From Takakia lepidozioides (taxonomy: Eukaryota > Streptophyta > Takakiopsida > Takakiales > Takakiaceae), in contig CM060731.1 in assembly GCA_030704615.1 (NCBI GenBank), forward strand, positions 80,642,756-80,706,755: DNA of 64,000 nt, given 5' to 3'. Positions 58,913-64,000 of the stretch are shown here, piece after piece. The notes beneath the pieces are model-generated. The model saw only the letters and a list, made by a program, of their open reading frames with translations, searched no databases and was not told where the DNA came from. The translations under genes were made by a program, and so were the position numbers. The stretch's first letter is position 1, and each line of letters opens with the position of its first letter.

Positions 58913-60785
58913 GACATGGGCCTGGGTGGTTGCTCTGTTGTCCTCGGTGCATTATCGGCCATCCCTGCCGAATCGGCAGTGCGCCCCGGGTGGCCAATTC
59001 GGCGTGAGAATCAGTCGAAAAAATTGGAGAATACCCCACATCTCCTTTTAACGAGGTTATTAGGCAGCCTCTGTTGGTAATTATAACCGAGACTCGGAGG
59101 CTCTCATACAATGCACCCCAATGTTATCTCATCTTTTTCATTTATGGGACATGGACTTTGGCTCTGTCATCTCCCCTACCTCAGCTACGGAGGGTTTCTC
59201 CTTGAGAAGAATCACCTTAGGATGGGACACGGTTATGGGCAACCTCCCCTTATGTTGGACTGACCTTCTATCTCAACCTCAACACATGAATTTCCCACAG
59301 TGGCTGGGTTTTTCATCAGGTTTGAGCTAAATCAATTTTTGCAATCACAAGAGCCCACAACTCCATAAGGGGAATTTGCTTCCGTATGCAATATATGGAT
59401 GGCAACTCGTTTAATCCTGAATCTCTATTGACCTCTATTGAATATTGACAATACTGAATGCTATGGAATTAGAGTTTTTTGCTCCAGTTCTAGAAAATCT
59501 AACCCCACGCCGCCTGGAGGAGCTTCAACATTGCAATAATTCCTTCAGGTGGTTTTTTTTAGCGCCTGTTAGACTGTTGCAGATTGATCTTGGAGAGTGG
59601 TTTTGGATGAACAAAAAACACGACCAATTTTTTTACCTACTCAGTAAAGTTGAGTTACTCCTTGCTCATACCCAAGCAAATTTTTGAAAGGAAATGGACA
59701 AAGAAGTGGGCTCATGTTCCAGGTCATCCTCTCTGGGCAGATATCTGGAAAAAACATAGATATCTAAGATCTCAGCCTTTCTCTAGAAGATTGCAAACCG
59801 AATCGTCCCTGTTGGTGTCATTCTTTCTGATCCTCCTCCATTTGTGCTATTTGTAATCTGAATTGCACGGAAGACATAGACAATGTTCTGTCCCTTTGTA
59901 GCTTCACTTTTGGACTCATACTTTCTCTCTCTATTCTCATTGGAACCAAAGTCTTTCATATTCTGCTACTGCTCTGCTTCTGAATATTAAGGATGACATC
60001 CAATTCTACTATTACCCTGTGTGGGTCTCTAAGGGGTATTATCTTGTGGCAAATCTGGAAAAAACAATGCTCGGTGGTCTTCTAAAATGCCTTCCCCTGT
60101 CTGCAGAAGGTACTGTACTTAGCTCACTCAGACCTTGTGTCTGAAGCTCGTAAATCTTGGTGTGTTCTTGTGACAGCTCTTCCCAAATGTGGCAATAGAA
60201 GGAGAGCCCAGCTCCTCGCTGCCTTCGACAGCTCTCGGGGAAAAGATGGTGTGTTCTGCAGGAGAATTTCTGACTCTAGAGTTGTGTGGGAAAAATGTCT
60301 CCCTCCCTGCTCGCAGCTCCGTTAGTGCCAGACGTTCTCCTCTGGACAATGACGACGCCAAGGTGAATTGGAGGCATAGGCGTAGTCTTAGAAAAAAGAA
60401 ATCAAAAGCCCAACAATCGTTTGATGCTCCTAAAAGGAAAAGAGGCAGCATGTAGTGCTAGTATAGCTTCACTACTGGCATTCTTCTTTTTTAGGAGCGA
60501 TTCATCCTTCCCGAACGCAACATACAACTGTTTGTTGCTTCATAGCTTATGCCACAAAATTACCAAATTTTCCTCTTGTTACTTCTGTCCTGTTTCCTCC
60601 CTTTGTTCCATTCCTTTTCTTTCTTCTTATCCGTTTCACTGATTCTTCTCTCCTTCCTCATTTTCGTGAACTGTTGGCTCCGAGTGGAACCTCAATCCTC
60701 AGCCTTCATGACATTGTAAGGTTATTTTTTCCTACCTTTCAATAAAATGCCCAAAGGCCATTGTCCCATGTTTTGGACCAAAAAA

Positions 60786-61662
60786 ATAAATAAATCAACC
60801 TGTAGTCAATGAAGAAATAATTAGCCCTAAATGGTGGAAGCTGACGTCCAGGTTTGGATTGTCATCTGATCGCATCTCTGGTTGTTGTGAATTTCACACT
60901 CAAGCTAATCGCTGTTGCTGTCACCGAGACATTTCAAATGCTTGCATTTATGTTGTATACAGTAGATTTACGGGGGGGTGGTTATAGCTGGGATACTTCC
61001 TAGCTAGCTGCACATTTGTACGTACTGCCGTAACTTCACCCTGTTGTATCATGGCCCAGGTCTACTTAGAAATTGGTTCAAATAACTACGCTGTAGTGCT
61101 ACATAATTTCACATGTGAGGCTCCGATCAAAGCCTGATGGTGAGTTCTCACCAATACCATCCCCATAGATGCTTCCTGGGTGTGTAACTGCAGGAAAGCC
61201 AGTCAGACACCTCTCTCTTTTCTCTCCATGGGCCCTTGGATAGTCCAGTGAATGAGATAAATTTCTCTCTATCTTCTATCTTCTCTGCTTCCCGTGAATT
61301 ACTGAATTTCTTTTCTTTTCTCTCTCTCTCTGTCATATGTAAAAGCCTAAATGAACAGATATCTAAACTGTTAGGGAAATTTGAAGGACTTTTCTGTGGG
61401 CATTAGCATGATAGAAAGAGAGATACAGTGCAAGAGGGGACAACGAGACACTATCCGACGGACAAAGACTAGCAAAATGAGGCCAAATATCTTTTGTAGT
61501 TAAGGCTCTAAAATCAGTTGCGCAGGTGAGATATGGTTTGTACAGCTAGCTTTGCACTCTTCAGATTGTTGATTCCACGAAGCTGCCTCTGTTCTGAGGA
61601 GTATATATATGCAAGGCCTTTGGCACCTGTAACCAACGGAACGGTTGCTGATATGATTGCAG
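60786..61662. other. Region upstream of the YIF1-like pseudogene
   Basis: No exon could be recognised. A CT-rich tract lies at about 61217-61335. The first of two direct repeats flanking the pseudogene's first visible exon is here (61511-61584). Confidence 0.35.
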
Positions 61663-61930
61663 GGACCTGTTGGAGGAGGGTATAACGAGTTTGGACTGCA
61701 GCCAGGTATGTAGAGGCCACCAGTAGAAGTTCAATGACGTGTTCTATGGTGTGGGTGATTATGGGCAGAAGTTCTTTGGCACCAACTGGTAGACAATATG
61801 TTCAAAGCAATGTATGCTTTCCTTGCCCTTTTCTTCCAATTTATTTCTAGTAAAGTCAGTTGCGCAGGTGCGATATGGTTTGTACAGCTATATAGCAGTC
61901 TTCAGAATGTTGATTCCACGACGCTGAATT
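61511..61930. repeat. Pair of direct repeats (about 75 bp) flanking a YIF1-like exon
   Basis: cagttgcgcaggtgagatat, ggtttgtacagct, then cttcaga.tgttgattccacga occur at 61511-61584 and again at 61859-61928, about 345 bp apart, with a few differences. The exon at 61663-61811 lies between them. This is either a local duplication or the ends of an inserted segment. Confidence 0.75.
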
Positions 61931-63117
61931 TGCAGTTTTCCATTAGAGATTAAATTTGTTCACATAATTGCATACCTTACAACATTAGACATCCAGTAAT
62001 ATGGATGCATGAGAGGAGGGCATACCAACGGAGTGATAAGGTATCCTGAATCAAAACAACCAATTTTTGACTCAATTGTTTGTTGGGGTATCCATTTTGT
62101 CTTGCATTAGGTGTCTGATGAGCATTCCAGTTTTCAATGTTTTTATAGTCTAAAATATTTTCTGAGGTTTCTAATGTCATCCGAGGAATTTACTTATGGA
62201 ACACGAGTAACAGGTGAGCAAGTACTTCGCAGCTCATGAGTTAAGTACCACTTCCAAGTGAATGACCAATATGTGAGGAACAAGCTGAAAGTGGTGCTCT
62301 TCCCATTCCTTCATAAGGTCCACCCTCCCTGCTCTGAACCTCCTCATCTCTGCATTGCGCGAGAAAGTCAATTGATATCAATAAATCTGTCCATGATATG
62401 TTGCATGGACGTCAAATTAAAAATATATATAGATGCCTCCCCAAGGGAGCGTAAAATATGGTGTCTCTTCACCACAAGGGCTACTGCCTTCCAGCGGATG
62501 TCAAATATGGTTTGGACACTGACATTGTCGATGACTTATCCCTTGATAAGATGAAGAGCTTTGATTTACTATAGTTTTCTATACGTTGCTCCATCCAGAA
62601 GGCAAGTTGCATGAAACTTATCAACTGAACTGGCAATCCAAGAGCTTATTTCCATCTCTTTGACTACTTCTCCCTTTACTGCATGACCTCTCCATCTGGT
62701 TGCTGAGTCCTCATGAATAACTATGTTGCTTCTAGGCTCACAACAACTTGCAACCCGGGTGGTAAAACGTAGCAGGCCAAGCGTTTAATCAATATGGTCC
62801 AAGTAAGAATGCGATGCTGTTGTCTTATGTGTGCTAGTGGTTACTGGCATAAATGTTACATTGGTGATCAAGTACAATTAAACAAGCAGCCAGCTTCGCC
62901 CAGATTTTATCTGCATATGAAGCTGTGGGTGATTGAAGTGATAGTTGGGTGGGAGAGTTCCTTCAGGGCCATTGGACGCGGATAGCAGAGCAGTGGCGGG
63001 GCGCCTGAGATACAAGCCACCGCGCCATGATCTCAATGCGCCCAACCTCTACGTCCCTCTCATGGCTTTTGCTACCTATGATTTCCTCTGTGGTCTTGCC
63101 CAGGGTGTCACTGGCAA
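61663..63117 (+). pseudogene. YIF1: YIF1-family (Golgi/ER vesicle transport) gene, broken by stop and frameshifts
   Basis: YIF1 proteins are multi-pass membrane partners of YIP1 in ER-Golgi transport. Exon 61663-61811: FGLQPGM, stop, RPPVE, shift, FNDVFYGVGDYGQKFFGTNW, shift, RQYVQSN then a GTATGC donor. Exon 62214-62317 after acceptor taacag: VSKYFAAHEL, shift, YHFQVNDQYVRNKLKVVLFP then FLHK. Exon 62967-63117 after ccttcag: GHWTRIAEQ, shift, [40 protein letters not shown], then a GTAAGT donor. Order and splice sites follow plant YIF1. One stop and about four single-base shifts, while the other genes in the window are clean, argue for true decay. The start exon and later transmembrane exons were not found. 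Confidence 0.8.
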
Positions 63118-64000
63118 GTAAGTTGTTTTCTTACCTTTTCTTCTTGTGGAAGGATTATGTTTCTAGTAGGGAATCATAGCCAACTCATCACTGGAGCCCT
63201 CGTGAAACGATGTTCAGTGGCCCTTCCAACAGCCAAAGCGTAAAGTTAGCAATTTTGTTGTTAAAAAAGGGAAACAATTAGCGGTGTAGGCATCGTGCAT
63301 CGTGCAAGCTCAATGAAAGGTAATGTGGTGATATGGAATGGTACTGCGACAGATTCACTCCCGATGTGATGAGCGGCCGGTTCACAAAGGCGTTGATAGG
63401 GTGGACAGCAGAGACTGTGCTGCTAAAATCCTTGCTGTTTGATTTGCACCGACCTTGAATGTGGTAGCCTATGGGGATTATGCATTTATCGGGGTGTGGA
63501 GCAATAGTGGCCCGCATGCTATCAGATTATGCCTACTACATTTGTTTGGCCATGCACAGCCGTGTATATGGGCACGTTTCTAGTGAAGACCATGAAGAGA
63601 TTATTATTGTTTGCCGAGGCAAGGAGTTATGATAGAGATTCCACTAGGCATCACCAGGCATCACTATGTTCTCCTTCTCATGGCAATCATTCAGTTTCCT
63701 AGATGTTCTACTGGCTGGTACGCGTTAAGTAGGAGAATAGCCATTTGTATAGTAGGATGATCAGCCATGTCAGCTCTCTTTGCTCCACCCGTTAATCCTT
63801 GAGGAGAATCTTCAATAGGGGGTCACCCAAGTTCGGATGGTCATTTGCCACAGTGCCTAGTACATAAGCAGGAACCCACAACCCCAGCTGATCCTTGTAG
63901 GGCAATCACCTCCCCGGTCAGCCCCTAGAAGGAAAAAAAAGAAAAAAGAAAAGGGGGAAGCTTTGTGAGGGATGGTCTCAATAGGCCGTGCACATGACAC
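63118..64000. other. Region after the last recognised YIF1-like exon
   Basis: It opens with a normal GTAAGT donor, so it should begin as an intron, but no further YIF1 exon can be read to the window's end. An A-rich run (ggaaaaaaaagaaaaaagaa) at about 63930-63950 may be a retroposon tail. Nothing else is supported. Confidence 0.4.

Larger units (their letters stand above)
57431..60785 (+). pseudogene. LINE (non-LTR retrotransposon) reverse transcriptase remnant to 3' tail
   Basis: Starting directly after hAT element C: SRSVRQWCPLAPFLFLSVAN (RT motif 4 region), then the catalytic box YTDDTSLLLDNS at 57607 (YADD variant), GSGMHINWRKS, and GHQIGRHNLSKEQRFGRVLK followed by FWSSSMLTIAGRALVVNQIL and WFFAVVWAPDSKL. 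From 58085 foreign sequence intervenes, and LINE-like coding returns at about 58484 (NLGMGSKAWQSIWTSGYKM) and again in 59100-60350 (IILWQIWKKQCSVVF). The end is taataaaatg-like sequence and an aaaaaaataaataaatc tail at about 60779. Several frameshifts; inactive. N-terminal endonuclease and early RT motifs are missing. Confidence 0.75.

Noticed and set aside
63780-63950. Possible 5S rRNA- or tRNA-derived retroposon before an A-rich run
   Set aside because: No A box, B box or 5S internal promoter could be aligned convincingly.

Overview
This is nuclear DNA of a streptophyte, most likely a land plant and probably not a flowering plant. The genes have many short exons with GT..AG introns of about 70 to 900 bp. 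The lipid and tRNA-modification genes match plant families, and a fragment of a PLS-type pentatricopeptide repeat (PPR) gene is present, a gene class expanded in land plants. Intergenic space is filled with CACTA, hAT, Ty3/gypsy, LINE and SINE sequence. The land-plant lineage is inference only; nothing here fixes the species.

Host genes. (1) 780-6026 (+): plastid beta-ketoacyl-ACP synthase II (KASII/FAB1), 12 visible exons; the transit-peptide exon is not recognised. (2) 17276-18496 (+): intronless threonylcarbamoyl-AMP synthase (YrdC/Sua5) with a long N-terminal extension. (3) 20048-28646 (-): complete 19-exon long-chain acyl-CoA synthetase (LACS), 673 aa. (4) 61663-63117 (+): a broken YIF1-family gene that keeps its introns but carries a stop and several frameshifts. 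KASII and LACS both belong to fatty-acid metabolism (plastid elongation of 16:0 to 18:0, and activation of exported acyl chains), but nothing here suggests they are co-regulated.

Accessory layout. 7-16 kb: decayed retroelements (an LTR with primer-binding site, two gypsy integrase pieces in opposite orientation), tandem repeats, a tRNA-derived SINE with target duplication, and CACTA-like termini. 22-26 kb: two LINE 3' ends lie antisense in LACS introns. 31.8-33.2 kb: a CCHC zinc-knuckle ORF. 34.2-38.6 kb: a nest of hAT in hAT (both with perfect 8-bp target duplications) abutting a possible piggyBac-like element. 39.57-45.22 kb and 46.30-49.64 kb: two separate CACTA transposons, each with terminal inverted repeats and a matching 3-bp target duplication. 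51-52.8 kb: hAT transposase remnant. 54.7-57.4 kb: a larger relative of the nested hAT carrying a LINE RNase H region. 57.4-60.8 kb: LINE reverse transcriptase remnant.

Most interesting points. Both CACTA elements carry fragments of the same two kinds of host gene, a PPR gene and an OSB-type organellar single-stranded-DNA-binding gene (PDF motif), with OSB splice junctions still visible. In the second element the OSB segment is duplicated head-to-head as an imperfect inverted repeat of roughly 0.5 kb per arm, a layout that could give hairpin RNA. The first CACTA element sits inside a coding sequence: removing it with one target-site copy restores a continuous reading frame across the junction.
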